Positions 36,779 to 45,615 of a DNA stretch of 64,000 nucleotides are shown here, in pieces; the stretch's first letter is position 1; every line of letters starts with the position of its first letter. Position numbers and translations under genes: made by a program. Source of the stretch: Aurantiacibacter atlanticus (GTDB taxonomy: Bacteria; Pseudomonadota; Alphaproteobacteria; Sphingomonadales; Sphingomonadaceae). Location of the stretch: the NCBI RefSeq assembly GCF_001077815.2, contig NZ_CP011310.1, forward strand, positions 2,542,001 to 2,606,000, in the 5' to 3' direction. Under the pieces are notes generated by a model. The model worked only from the letters and a program-made list of their open reading frames with translations. It was not told the DNA's origin and did no database searches.

Positions 36779-37681
36779 TCAGGCAGCTGTTGGCATTAAC
36801 CTGTCGCTTGCGATCCGTTGCATCGCCTTTTGCAGCTTTTCGAATGCCCGCACCTCGATCTGGCGGATACGTTCGCGGCTGACTTCATACACTTGCGAAA
36901 GCTCTTCCAGCGTCTGCGGGTTCTCAGTCAACCGACGCTCGGTCAGGATATGCTTTTCGCGGTCGTTGAGCGAATCCATCGCTTCGACCAGCATATCCCG
37001 GCGCACATCGGCTTCCTCGGCATCGGCAACAGTTTCGTCCTGCAACGGACGATCGTCGGTCAGCCAGTCCATCCATTCGCCAGCGCCCTCTTCACCATTG
37101 CGCATCGGTGTGTTGAGTGAGCCGTCGCCACCCATCATCATCCGGCGATTCATGTTGACTACTTCCTGCTCGGGCACGCCGAGATCGGTTGCAATCTTCG
37201 CGACATCTTCAGGGTGCAGATCCGAATCCTCATAGGCTTCGAGCTGCTTCTTCATTCGACGCAGGTTGAAGAACAGTTTCTTCTGTGCCGCCGTCGTGCC
37301 CATTTTGACCAAAGACCAGCTACGCAGGATAAATTCCTGAATGCTCGCCTTGATCCACCACATTGCATAAGTGGCGAGGCGGAAGCCGCGATCCGGCTCA
37401 AACTTCTTGACGCCCTGCATCAGGCCGACATTGCCTTCGGAAATGAGATCCGACACGGGCAGACCATAACCGCGATAACCCATCGCGATTTTCGACACGA
37501 GGCGCAGATGGCTTGTCACCAATTGCGCGGCTGCATCCTGATCTTCATGTTCCGCATATCTCTTGGCGAGCATATATTCCTGCTCTGCCGTCAAAATCGG
37601 AAATTTCTTGATTTCGGCCAGATAGCGGTTGAGGCTCTGCTCTCCGCTCAGCGCTGGTACCGTTGTTCGCTTAGTGCTCAC
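36779..37681 (-). CDS. rpoH: RNA polymerase heat-shock sigma factor sigma-32
   Basis: RpoH directs RNA polymerase to heat-shock promoters. I chose the GTG at 37681, giving 300 residues starting (V)STKRTTVPALSGEQSLNRYL, with AAAGG 10 bases upstream; a longer in-frame reading adds non-conserved residues. Region 2 (about 50-120) has the DLISEGNVGLMQGVKKFEPD motif. An RpoH-box-like region (about 125-150, QKKLFFNLRRMKK) and region 4 with YEVSRERIRQIEVRAFEKL (helix-turn-helix) are visible. It is a single gene with a strong terminator. Confidence 0.95.
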   Translation of the reverse strand: MSTKRTTVPALSGEQSLNRYLAEIKKFPILTAEQEYMLAKRYAEHEDQDAAAQLVTSHLRLVSKIAMGYRGYGLPVSDLISEGNVGLMQGVKKFEPDRGFRLATYAMWWIKASIQEFILRSWSLVKMGTTAAQKKLFFNLRRMKKQLEAYEDSDLHPEDVAKIATDLGVPEQEVVNMNRRMMMGGDGSLNTPMRNGEEGAGEWMDWLTDDRPLQDETVADAEEADVRRDMLVEAMDSLNDREKHILTERRLTENPQTLEELSQVYEVSRERIRQIEVRAFEKLQKAMQRIASDRLMPTAA

Positions 37682-37808
37682 TATGTCCCAAACCTTTCTT
37701 GTGTCGACCGCATGTTCCAGGCCCCTGCTGGGCACCTGAGCTTTGCGGCCACATTCAGTGCGTTTCGTTTACTCTTATACACGCACACAGCCACAAATAG
37801 TGTGCATT

Positions 37809-38762
37809 TCATCGATTGGAATGACCTATTCCGTCGATAAGTTCCCGCATATCGGCAGGCAGTTCGCTCGAAAAGCTGACCCGGTTACCCGTCACCGGGT
37901 GAACGAAACCGAGAATCGCCGCGTGGAGCGCCTGTCGGCGGAAATCCAGGGCCTTCAAAAGCGGCCTGAGAGGGGCTGGTGTGCGTCCATAGACAGGGTC
38001 CCCTATTAGCGCATGACCGATTGATGCAAGGTGAACCCGGACCTGGTGTGTTCTGCCTGTTTCAAGGCGGCATTCCACCAATGCGGCATGATCCAGCCGA
38101 TCCAGCGTGCGATAATGCGTGACGGCGTGTTTCCCGCGGGACGAATCATCGGGCAGCACCGCCATTTTCTTACGATCCGCATCAGATCGACCCATCCGGC
38201 CCGAGACGTTTCCTTCCGCAGGCTTTGGATGCCCGCCGCACACCGCCAGATAGGCGCGTTCTAGCGAATGATCGGCAAATTGCCGCGCCAGCCCTTCATG
38301 CGCGGCATCGGATTTGGCCACCACCAGCAGGCCTGACGTATCCTTGTCGATCCGGTGGACGATGCCCGGCCTTGCGACACCGCCAATGCCCGATAATTCT
38401 CCTGCACAATGATGCAGCAGCGCATTTACAAGCGTGCCATCCAGATTGCCCGCTGCCGGATGGACGACCATTCCGGCGGGCTTGTCCACCACGATCAGAT
38501 GCTCGTCCTCAAATACTATGGGAATTGGGATGTCCTGTGGAAGAGCCTGTGGATTGTCAGGGGGCGGAATGTGGACAGAATAGCCCGCACCTGTTTGCAC
38601 CTTTGCTGATGCGCTGGTGGCTACCGCGCCGTCCACCATAACATCACCCTGCAATATCAGCGCCTTGATACGCTCTCTTGACAGGCCGCATAGCTCGGCC
38701 AGCGCCTTGTCCAGCCGACCGGCAGTGCGAATAGTTCCGCTACTTGTTTCGCCTTCAGCCAT
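37809..38762 (-). CDS. rluD: 23S rRNA pseudouridine synthase RluD
   Basis: RluD forms pseudouridines in helix 69 of 23S rRNA. Starting at the ATG at 38762 the product is 317 residues: an S4 domain (about 13-75) and a catalytic domain with HRIDKDTSG (136-144, Asp139 catalytic) and LETGRTHQVRVHLASIGHALIGDP. This layout and Asp139 match E. coli RluD closely. The start faces the JAMM peptidase gene 17 bases away, so the promoters overlap. Confidence 0.92.
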   Translation of the reverse strand: MAEGETSSGTIRTAGRLDKALAELCGLSRERIKALILQGDVMVDGAVATSASAKVQTGAGYSVHIPPPDNPQALPQDIPIPIVFEDEHLIVVDKPAGMVVHPAAGNLDGTLVNALLHHCAGELSGIGGVARPGIVHRIDKDTSGLLVVAKSDAAHEGLARQFADHSLERAYLAVCGGHPKPAEGNVSGRMGRSDADRKKMAVLPDDSSRGKHAVTHYRTLDRLDHAALVECRLETGRTHQVRVHLASIGHALIGDPVYGRTPAPLRPLLKALDFRRQALHAAILGFVHPVTGNRVSFSSELPADMRELIDGIGHSNR

Positions 38763-38779
38763 GCTAGGGTTCCTGCAAT

Positions 38780-39178
38780 ATGGCCTTGCAAGTAACAAGT
38801 GCAGTCTTGGAAATCCTCCGCCGGGAGGCTGCGCTGGCATATCCGCGCGAATGTTGCGGCTTTCTGCTGGGCGCGGGCAATCATGTCGATGAAGCGAAGC
38901 CCGCCCGCAACATCCATCCCCAGCCTGAATCGTATTTTGAGATAGATCCGCAAAACCTGGTCGATGCGCACCGCGCAGCGCGCTCCGGTGGCCCGCAGGT
39001 GCTGGGGTATTATCACTCTCATCCAGTCGGCCCGCGCGAACCATCCACCACTGATCGTGCTGCGGCCGCCCATGATGACCGGGTCTGGGCCATCGTGACC
39101 GGAGAAGGTGATGTAACGTTCTGGCGGGACGATGAAACCGGCTTTGTAATGCTTCCCTACGCGGTCGATCATGGCTAA
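38780..39178 (+). CDS. JAMM/MPN+ (M67 family) metallopeptidase
   Basis: JAMM proteases use one zinc to hydrolyse isopeptide or peptide bonds. The 132 residues contain the catalytic glutamate in RECCGF (Glu24) and the motif HSHPxxxxxPSxxD (His79, His81, Ser89, Asp92 in HSHPVGPREPSTTD). Bacterial members are often linked to ubiquitin-like or sulphur carrier proteins, but none is encoded here. It is divergent from rluD with only 17 bases between starts. Confidence 0.9.
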   Translation: MALQVTSAVLEILRREAALAYPRECCGFLLGAGNHVDEAKPARNIHPQPESYFEIDPQNLVDAHRAARSGGPQVLGYYHSHPVGPREPSTTDRAAAAHDDRVWAIVTGEGDVTFWRDDETGFVMLPYAVDHG

Positions 39179-39287
39179 GACGGGCAATGAATGGGTTGGA
39201 CGAGATTTAACATTTTGCAGCAAGGTGTCACCCGGACATTATGCCTGCAAACTGTTGTAAAACCTCACCAACCGTTGAAGATTTCAG

Positions 39288-39304
39288 GGTTACACCATGT
39301 AACC
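39288..39304. promoter_or_regulatory. palindrome GGTTACA-CCA-TGTAACC upstream of chpT
   Basis: GGTTACACCATGTAACC is a perfect 7-bp inverted repeat with a 3-base spacer, 41 bases before the chpT start, in a 166-base gap. A symmetric site of this kind often binds a dimeric regulator. I do not recognise it as a CtrA or GcrA motif. Confidence 0.45.
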
Positions 39305-39345
39305 TGCGTCACCCTTGATGTTCATGTTGATTGGCCAATAGCTTA

Positions 39346-39999
39346 ATGACTTCCTCTCTCGATCTCGCCGCATTGCTCTGCTCACGCCTTTGCCATGATA
39401 TGTTGAGTCCGGTGGGTGCCCTTAACAACGGGCTGGAATTGCTCGCGGATGAAAATGATCCGGCGATGCGTCAGCGCTGCCTCGACTTGCTTGAACAAAG
39501 CGCCAGCACGAGTGCCAGCAAGCTGAAGTTCTTTCGCCTTGCCTATGGCGCGGCTGGTGGCTTCGGCGATCGTGTGCCGAGCCAGGAACCGCGCGAACTC
39601 CTCGAATCGCTTACCGCACATGATGAACGGGTAACGCTGGAATGGTCTGTAACAGAATCCAGCCTGCCCAAACCGGCCATCAAGGTCCTGCTCAATCTTG
39701 CCGCCATGGGGCTCGAATCGCTGGTCCGCGGTGGCACTCTGGAAGTCGGCGCAGAATGTCGAGAGGGTGCGACCGAAATTGCCATTCGCGCTTCCGGCCC
39801 AAAGGTCGTGTTCGATCCGGTGATCGGCAAGGCGCTTTCGGGCCAGCTGGCCGAAGAGGAATTGTCTGGCCGCACCGCGCCCGCCCATATGATCCGCCTT
39901 GTTACCGAGCAGCAGGATGGCGGCGTGCAATTTGCCCATTCGGCAGATGCGCTGGTGCTGGGTGCGGTCCTGCCGGACCCCGAAGGCATGATCGGATAG
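39346..39999 (+). CDS. chpT: histidine phosphotransferase ChpT
   Basis: ChpT relays phosphate from the CckA kinase to CtrA and CpdR in the alphaproteobacterial cell-cycle pathway. From the ATG at 39346 there are 217 residues. The phosphorylated His is in LCSRLCHDMLSPVGALNNGL (His17), followed by an ATPase-like C-terminal domain without nucleotide motifs, as usual for ChpT. A TTG at 39331 would add five residues. A palindrome lies upstream. cckA and ctrA are not in the window. Confidence 0.88.
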   Translation: MTSSLDLAALLCSRLCHDMLSPVGALNNGLELLADENDPAMRQRCLDLLEQSASTSASKLKFFRLAYGAAGGFGDRVPSQEPRELLESLTAHDERVTLEWSVTESSLPKPAIKVLLNLAAMGLESLVRGGTLEVGAECREGATEIAIRASGPKVVFDPVIGKALSGQLAEEELSGRTAPAHMIRLVTEQQDGGVQFAHSADALVLGAVLPDPEGMIG

Positions 40000-40015
40000 T
40001 GGGGCCTTGCCCAGC

Positions 40016-40723
40016 ATGAAGGACGAACTGGTCCATCGCGAACAGCTTTCGCCCAATTTCAATGATCGTGCCCTGCCGGTTTCGATGGTGGTATTGCATT
40101 ATACCGAGATGAAGCCGGTCCAATCCGCGCTTGAACGCATGTGCGATCCAGAAGCGCAGGTTTCCGCGCATTACTGCATTACCGAAGAAGGCGAAGTTAT
40201 CCGTCTGGTGCCCGAGGTCCAGCGCGCGTGGCATGCAGGACAATCCTATTGGCGGGGGCACAGGGATGTGAATTCGGCCAGCATCGGCATCGAACTTGAT
40301 CATCCCGGTCATGCGCTGGGATATCGCGAATTCGCCGAAGCGCAGATCGATGCGCTGCTGCCACTGCTCCATAAGATCGTGGCGGAATATGACATTCCGC
40401 GTGCCAATGTGGTCGGCCATTCGGATGTCGCGCCCGAACGCAAGTTCGATCCGGGTGAACTTTTCCCGTGGGAACGGCTTGCCGAATGCCATTTATGCCT
40501 CCCCCGGCCAAGAAAGCTAGAACACGGCGACCCGTTCGATAATGATGCCAGCTTTTACCTCGCGCTCGAACGGTTTGGCTATGACATCACCAATGGCTAC
40601 AAGGCGGTCGAGGCGTTCCAGCGCCGCTGGCGACCACGCCGCATCAATGGCGAGATAGACGGGGAAGTGCGCGCGATCCTGTTCCAGCTGCTGCTGGACC
40701 GCGACAGGGGCATCGCACGTTAG
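40016..40723 (+). CDS. AmpD-like N-acetylmuramoyl-L-alanine amidase
   Basis: The enzyme cleaves the bond between N-acetylmuramic acid and the stem peptide. The 235 residues contain the zinc ligands His28 (VVLHYT), His135 (GHSDVAP) and Asp145 (RKFDPG). A C-terminal peptidoglycan-binding-like segment with DITNGYKAVEAFQRRWRP follows. There is no signal peptide, as in cytoplasmic AmpD. It ends 55 bases before the RNase P RNA. Confidence 0.9.
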   Translation: MKDELVHREQLSPNFNDRALPVSMVVLHYTEMKPVQSALERMCDPEAQVSAHYCITEEGEVIRLVPEVQRAWHAGQSYWRGHRDVNSASIGIELDHPGHALGYREFAEAQIDALLPLLHKIVAEYDIPRANVVGHSDVAPERKFDPGELFPWERLAECHLCLPRPRKLEHGDPFDNDASFYLALERFGYDITNGYKAVEAFQRRWRPRRINGEIDGEVRAILFQLLLDRDRGIAR

Positions 40724-40744
40724 CCGCCTGGACGCACTGACAGC

Positions 40745-40773
40745 TTCCCAAGTGGGAATTCGCGCCCTATATC
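40745..40773 (+). promoter_or_regulatory. probable rnpB promoter
   Basis: TTCCCA (40745-40750) and TATATC (40768-40773) have a 17-base spacer, 5 bases before the first base of the RNase P RNA, as expected for a sigma-70-type promoter of a stable RNA. The -35 match is partial. Confidence 0.4.
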
Positions 40774-40778
40774 GCGCC

Positions 40779-41202
40779 GTGCCGGGGGGCCGGGCAGCCG
40801 CGTCATCGCAAGATGTCGAGGAAAGTCCGGGCTCCGCGAAACAAGGGTGGCGGGTAACGCCCGCCGAGTGAGCCTTCGGGCGAAGCTCAGGGAAAGTGCC
40901 ACAGAGAGTATACCGCCGATGGCCCCCGCTTCTTCGGGAGTGATGGCACAGGCAAGGGTGAAAGGGTGCGGCAAGAGCGCACCGGGGGGCCGGTAACGGT
41001 TCCCGTCATGGCAAACCCCACCCGGAGCAAGACCGCATAGGGGTCTCGCGCCGCAAGGCAGGGGCGTTTCGTCCCGAGAGACCCGGGTTGGTCGCTGGAG
41101 CGGCGGAGCAATCCGTTGCCGAGATGAATGGCTGCCACCGCAGCGCTGATGTGCAAGCATATCGGCTGTGGGACAGAACCCGGCTTACAGGCCCCCCGGC
41201 AC
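40779..41202 (+). ncRNA. rnpB: RNase P RNA, bacterial class A
   Basis: The catalytic RNA of RNase P matures tRNA 5' ends. The 13-base ends (40779-40791 and 41190-41202) are perfect inverted complements forming helix P1. The conserved cores GAGGAAAGTCCGGGCT (40818-40833) and GACAGAACCCGGCTTACAG (41172-41190) are present, as is CACAGAGA in between. Total length is about 424 bases, usual for alphaproteobacteria. ORFs seen on either strand here are artefacts of this RNA. Confidence 0.97.
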
Positions 41203-41258
41203 ATTGCGGGGCACGCGGGACGGCGGCTCACATTGTGGAACCGCCTCAGCCTCGTATG

Positions 41259-42074
41259 TCAGGCAATCAGCCTGGTCCCCTCGACGAAAACCTTGCCCTT
41301 TTTACCTGTCACTGCAGCGAGGCAGCGACGTTTTTTCCCTTCGAGTACCAGCGCCGTCAAACGGCCACTGGAATATGCCCCGGTGTCGATACCAATGCGG
41401 TAGCCGGTATCTTCCACCTCATCGATAATCGTGTGGCCATGCACAACAATCATGCCGTGTGACTTGCAATGGCTGAGGAACGGTTCACGGATCCACCGCA
41501 GGTGACGCTTCTTCTGCTTGTCCAGCGGAACACCGGGAAGAATGCCGGCATGGACGAAAAGATAATCGCCCACTTGAATCATGTCCTCAAAGGATTCCAC
41601 GAACTTGCGGTGCTTGGCCGGCACGATCCTGTTCATCAGCGTTTGCACTTCGGCCACACTGGAATTACTCAACTTCTTGGCATCAGCGCCGTAACTGATC
41701 AATGTCTCGCGGCCTCCATGCCGCAGGAAATGACGGAGCATCTCGGTATCTTCAAAGCTTTCGAGGAACATCTCCTCATGATTGCCGAAAAGCACCTCCA
41801 CGGGCCGCATCTCTCGCCATTTGCAGACAAGATCTATCACCGCAGCACTGTCGGGCCCACGATCAATAAGGTCACCCAGCAGGATGATCTGCGATTCAAT
41901 CCCTTCCTTCTCTCCGCGGATGATGTCTTCCTCGATCCCCTCGATCAGTGACATCAGCAATTCGGCGCAACCATGCACATCGCCTATCGCATAGACCCGC
42001 CGCCCCTTCGGAATGCGGGGAGGATCATTTTTTGCCTTGGGCGTGCTGAACATAGAAGTAAGATAGTGAATCAT
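41259..42074 (-). CDS. PPP-family serine/threonine protein phosphatase/metallophosphoesterase
   Basis: The 271 residues carry the PPP metal motifs YAIGDVHG (GDVHG at 31-35), LLGDLIDRGPDS and GNHEEM, and a later His pair in FVHAGI and VVHGH. Bacterial members dephosphorylate proteins or nucleotides; the symmetrical Ap4A hydrolase is related. The substrate is not evident. It is convergent with rnpB, with 56 bases between. Confidence 0.88.
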   Translation of the reverse strand: MIHYLTSMFSTPKAKNDPPRIPKGRRVYAIGDVHGCAELLMSLIEGIEEDIIRGEKEGIESQIILLGDLIDRGPDSAAVIDLVCKWREMRPVEVLFGNHEEMFLESFEDTEMLRHFLRHGGRETLISYGADAKKLSNSSVAEVQTLMNRIVPAKHRKFVESFEDMIQVGDYLFVHAGILPGVPLDKQKKRHLRWIREPFLSHCKSHGMIVVHGHTIIDEVEDTGYRIGIDTGAYSSGRLTALVLEGKKRRCLAAVTGKKGKVFVEGTRLIA

Positions 42075-42357
42075 GGCCTGAATTCTAAGCGCTTGCCTTT
42101 ATGATACGCACAGCTTTCCAATGCGGGCATGGTTGATCGCAGCGACTGTGACCAATTTCATGTCCCTTCGCTGAATGTGGTGCACAAATCCCACACATTG
42201 TCAGGGCCTCGACGACATTCTTAATAAAACTTGTGCGGCGCAACATGGATGTGCATGCTTGTTGAGTGACCGCCGCAATCAATGCGTCAAAGATGTTGTA
42301 ATGGCGGGCGCGCAGGTGGGACGAAGCACGAAATTCACCAAATTGAGGATATTATCC

Positions 42358-43104
42358 ATGCTTACGTCCGTCCGCAGCCTTCTGGCTGCATCTGTTTTTG
42401 CCACTACTGTTTGTCTTGCAGTACCTGCCATGGCGCAGGAAGAAGACGAAGGTATCGGCATCGAAGTTTCTGCAAACGTCGCTCTTGTCAGCGATTACAA
42501 GTTTCGCGGTGTCTCCCTTTCTGATGGCGATATCGCCATTCAGGGCGGCGTCGACCTCGGCCTGCCCGCCGGCTTTTACATCGGCACATGGGCTTCTTCA
42601 CTTGACGAAACGACAGTAGGCTTCGGCTCGACCGAGCTCGATATCTACGGCGGCTGGGCCGGCGAATTTGGCTCCATTTCCACCGATATCGGCGTCATCA
42701 CCTACATCTACCCCAATGCGGGTGCCGGTGATTTTGACTATGTCGAATTTTACGGCTCGGTCGGCGCAGCAATTGGTCCCGCAGAGGCGACGATTGGCAT
42801 CGCTTACGCACCGGACCAGGATTCGCTCGGCAGCACTGACAATTTCTATGTTTACACTGATGTTGGGGTCGGCATTACCGGCACACCAGTCGTGCTGACC
42901 GGTCACGTTGGCTACACCGATGGCTTCCTGACCTACACTGAAGATAGCAAGGCATGGGATTTCTCTGTCGGTGCAGAGGCAGCGCTGGGCAGCATCCTGA
43001 CAGCTGGCGTTGCCTATGTTGGTGTTGAGGATGATCGTTCGATCGACCCGACCCGCACCTTCACCGATGATTCGGTTGTCTTCACCCTGTCCGCCAGCTT
43101 CTGA
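42358..43104 (+). CDS. TorF family putative porin
   Basis: The product is an outer-membrane barrel of the TIGR02001/TorF family. The 248 residues start with a signal peptide ending AVPAMAQ (about residue 24). The mature start has ANVALVSDYKFRGVSLSDGD, the family signature, and a barrel of short beta strands ends FTLSASF with a terminal Phe. GAGG lies 10 bases before the ATG. The roughly 280-base upstream region shows no recognised element. A hairpin follows the stop. Confidence 0.85.
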   Translation: MLTSVRSLLAASVFATTVCLAVPAMAQEEDEGIGIEVSANVALVSDYKFRGVSLSDGDIAIQGGVDLGLPAGFYIGTWASSLDETTVGFGSTELDIYGGWAGEFGSISTDIGVITYIYPNAGAGDFDYVEFYGSVGAAIGPAEATIGIAYAPDQDSLGSTDNFYVYTDVGVGITGTPVVLTGHVGYTDGFLTYTEDSKAWDFSVGAEAALGSILTAGVAYVGVEDDRSIDPTRTFTDDSVVFTLSASF

Positions 43105-43144
43105 TTCGGACAGTCTGACAAACATCTCGCTCATAGCGAAGAAG

Positions 43145-43179
43145 AAGGGGCTCGTACCGGAAGCGGTGCGGGCCCTTTT
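43145..43179 (+). terminator. terminator after the TorF porin gene
   Basis: AAGGG-CTCGTACC pairs with GGTGCGGG-CCCTT with one bulged base, followed by a TTTT run. It lies 41 bases after the porin stop and fits an intrinsic terminator. Confidence 0.55.
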
Positions 43180-43252
43180 GCCTGATCTTTAACCCTTTCG
43201 CGGGCACCCGCCATGCTGCTAGGCGCGGCGTGAGCGCTTACAGGAGCCACGC

Positions 43253-43690
43253 ATGGTCAAATATCTTCACAGCATGATCCGCGTCACCGATGCAGATGCG
43301 ACGATCAGTTTCTTCAAGCTGATCGGGTTGCAAGAAGTCCGCCGCACCGATGTCGAAGCTGGTCGCTTCACACTAATTTTCCTCGCCGCGCCTAGACAGG
43401 AAAATATCGCCGAAGTCGAATTGACCTATAATTGGCCGGCCGAGGATGGCAGCGACCCCGAAATCTACGATGGCGGGCGCAATTTCGGACATCTCGCCTA
43501 TCAGGTGGACAATATCTACGATACTTGCCAGCGCTTGATGGACGCAGGCGTCACGATCAACCGCCCCCCGCGTGATGGCCATATGGCCTTCGTCCGTTCT
43601 CCCGACGGGATCAGCGTCGAGTTGTTGCAGGATGGCCGTCTCGATCCGCAGGAACCCTGGGCGAGCATGGAAAACACCGGTAGCTGGTAG
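43253..43690 (+). CDS. VOC family protein, glyoxalase I-like
   Basis: The fold is that of lactoylglutathione lyase, which detoxifies methylglyoxal-glutathione adducts. The 145 residues have metal-ligand positions His6 (YLHSMIRV), Glu near AEVELTYNW, His in GHLAYQVD and Glu in SVELLQD, in the order of GloA. Substrate residues match GloA-like enzymes reasonably, but other VOC functions are possible. It is followed by der. Confidence 0.87.
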   Translation: MVKYLHSMIRVTDADATISFFKLIGLQEVRRTDVEAGRFTLIFLAAPRQENIAEVELTYNWPAEDGSDPEIYDGGRNFGHLAYQVDNIYDTCQRLMDAGVTINRPPRDGHMAFVRSPDGISVELLQDGRLDPQEPWASMENTGSW

Positions 43691-43777
43691 CACGATTGAC
43701 ATGGGCCGCGCTGGCTGCGGCGGCGTCTGAGGGGTTTCGCCCTTGCCAACCGCGTAGCAAAGCGCCACCTGCGGCAG

Positions 43778-45277
43778 ATGAAACCGCGCAAATCCCTTCC
43801 CCAGGTAGTCATCATCGGCCGCCCCAATGTCGGCAAATCCACGCTGTTCAATCGGCTGGTAGGCAAGAAACTTGCGCTTGTCGATGATCAGCCAGGCGTC
43901 ACGCGTGACAGACGCATGGGCCATGCTGGCTTGCAAGGCCTGGAATTCGAGGCAGTCGATACAGCTGGCTGGGAAGACGAGGACGATGCCACCCTGCCGG
44001 GCCGCATGCGCGTGCAAACGCAGGTTTCCCTGAAAGGTGCAGATGCCGCGCTATTCGTGGTGGACAGCCGCGCGGGGCTGACCCCGCTCGACGAGGAAAT
44101 CGGCCGCTGGTTGCGCCAGCAGGAAGTACCTGTCGTGCTCATCGCCAACAAGGCCGAAGGCAATGCCGGACAAAGCGGTATCCTTGAAGCCTATTCGCTT
44201 GGTCTGGGCGAACCGATCCCTGTGAGCGCTGAACATGGCGAAGGCGTGGCGGATCTCTACACCGCGCTTGCGCCACTGATCAGCGACAGGGCCGAATGGC
44301 TTGAGATCGAGGCAGAGGCCGAAGCCGCCATCGCCGCAGACGAAGCCGCAGCCAGAGCGCTTGCTGCAGCCGAAGCTGGCGAAGAACTGGAAGAGCTTGA
44401 TCCGACCAGCCCCCTCAGCCTGGCTATTGTCGGGCGCCCCAATGCGGGCAAATCCACGCTGGTCAATCGCATGCTGGGCGAAGATCGCCTGCTGACCGGG
44501 CCGGAAGCGGGCATCACGCGCGATTCCATCGCCGTAGACTGGGAATGGGATGACCCGCAAAGCGGTGAAACCCGCATCATCAAGTTGATTGACACTGCTG
44601 GCATGCGCAAGCGCGCCAAGGTTGTCGACAAGCTGGAAAAGCTCTCTGTTGCAGATGGCTTGCGCGCAGTGGATTATGCCGAGGTGGTCGTCCTGTTGCT
44701 GGATGCTACGCGCGGACTAGAGGTGCAGGATCTCAAGATCGCCAGTCAAGTGGTCGAAGAAGGTCGCGCCTTGATGGTGGCGATCAACAAATGGGATATT
44801 GCGGAAGACCCCAGCGCCCTGTTCAATGGCATTCGCGGTGCGCTGGAAGAAGGGCTTTCGCAATTGCGCGGCGTCCCGCTATTTGCAGTCTCCGCAATGA
44901 CGGGCAAGGGTTTGGATACGATGCTTGCGGCTGCGTTCAAGCTGCGCGAGGATTGGAGCCGGCGCGTTCCCACTGCCGCGCTCAACCGCTGGTTTGACGA
45001 TGCTCTGGCAGCCAATCCGCCCCCCGCACCCGGCGGCAGACGCATCAAGCTGCGCTACATCACGCAGGTCGGAACGCGTCCGCCACGTTTCGTCATTTTT
45101 GGCACGCGACTGACCGATTTGCCCAATAGTTATGAACGCTATTTGCTCAACGGCATTCGCAAGGCGCTTGGATTTGGTGCCGTGCCCGTGCGCTTGACCC
45201 TCAAGAGCCCGAAGAACCCATATGATTCAAATCGCGGCGGCGGCGGTAAGTTCAGCGGTGGCCAGGGCCGGGATTAG
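43778..45277 (+). CDS. der: ribosome biogenesis GTPase Der (EngA)
   Basis: Der is a double GTPase needed to assemble the 50S subunit. The 499 residues contain two G domains with Walker A GRPNVGKSTLFNRL and GRPNAGKSTLVNRM. G4 motifs ANKAEG and INKWDI mark the first and second domains, and a KH-like C-terminal domain follows. The first domain has the DTAGW motif and the second DTAGM. An Ala/Glu-rich linker (about residues 175-207) separates the domains and is longer than usual. Accessory DNA begins after this gene. Confidence 0.96.
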   Translation: MKPRKSLPQVVIIGRPNVGKSTLFNRLVGKKLALVDDQPGVTRDRRMGHAGLQGLEFEAVDTAGWEDEDDATLPGRMRVQTQVSLKGADAALFVVDSRAGLTPLDEEIGRWLRQQEVPVVLIANKAEGNAGQSGILEAYSLGLGEPIPVSAEHGEGVADLYTALAPLISDRAEWLEIEAEAEAAIAADEAAARALAAAEAGEELEELDPTSPLSLAIVGRPNAGKSTLVNRMLGEDRLLTGPEAGITRDSIAVDWEWDDPQSGETRIIKLIDTAGMRKRAKVVDKLEKLSVADGLRAVDYAEVVVLLLDATRGLEVQDLKIASQVVEEGRALMVAINKWDIAEDPSALFNGIRGALEEGLSQLRGVPLFAVSAMTGKGLDTMLAAAFKLREDWSRRVPTAALNRWFDDALAANPPPAPGGRRIKLRYITQVGTRPPRFVIFGTRLTDLPNSYERYLLNGIRKALGFGAVPVRLTLKSPKNPYDSNRGGGGKFSGGQGRD

Positions 45278-45380
45278 CCGCTGCGACCTGGTGCGTTTTC
45301 TCAATGGGGTGAGTCGGTCACAACTTCGCTAAAAGTCTGATCCAAACAGCGCAGGAGCAAGACCTGGGCGTGAGAGACTG

Positions 45381-45413
45381 TGTCCACCGTTTTGGCCGAG
45401 ATTTTGGCGGACA
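45381..45413. repeat. small inverted/direct repeat, possible insertion-sequence remnant
   Basis: TGTCC (45381-45385) and GGACA (45409-45413) are inverted. Two direct copies of TTTTGGC (45390-45396 and 45402-45408) lie between them. Such nested terminal repeats occur at insertion sequence ends, but no transposase frame is intact nearby. Confidence 0.35.
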
Positions 45414-45546
45414 CTGGGGATGACAGCTTCCTGATGACACCCAGCTTAATCTGCCGGAGCGCGTGCCACAGGCATTCCGCGCCACCAGATCCTCCGCCAT
45501 TCTTCAAATTATCGACATCTTGTGAGCTGAGTCCGCACCTTCTTCT

Positions 45547-45573
45547 TGCAAATGCGAATGACTCGCGTTAGCA
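45547..45573. promoter_or_regulatory. Fur-box-like operator upstream of the siderophore receptor
   Basis: Arms TGCAAATGCGA and TCGCGTTAGCA flank ATGAC; 9 of 11 positions are symmetrical. The pattern fits the iron-box form TGCAAATGxGAATGAxTCxCATTTGCA, so ferric-uptake regulation (Fur) is likely. It sits 42 bases before the receptor start. Confidence 0.65.
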
Positions 45574-45615
45574 GCCCTCCCCGGACGCACTCTAGCTCGA
45601 CATCGGGGGAAACAA

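Larger units (their letters stand above)
45278..45615. other. intergenic region between der and the siderophore receptor
   Basis: This 338-base gap holds a Fur-box-like palindrome near its right end and an unusual repeat at 45381-45413: TGTCC/GGACA ends enclosing two copies of TTTTGGC. I see no convincing gene. Short frames in the middle look like a decayed insertion sequence end, but no family is recognisable. Confidence 0.5.

Noticed and set aside
40887..41231. Long frames on both strands between the amidase and the phosphatase
   Set aside because: They overlap the RNase P RNA, whose helix P1 and conserved cores account for this stretch.
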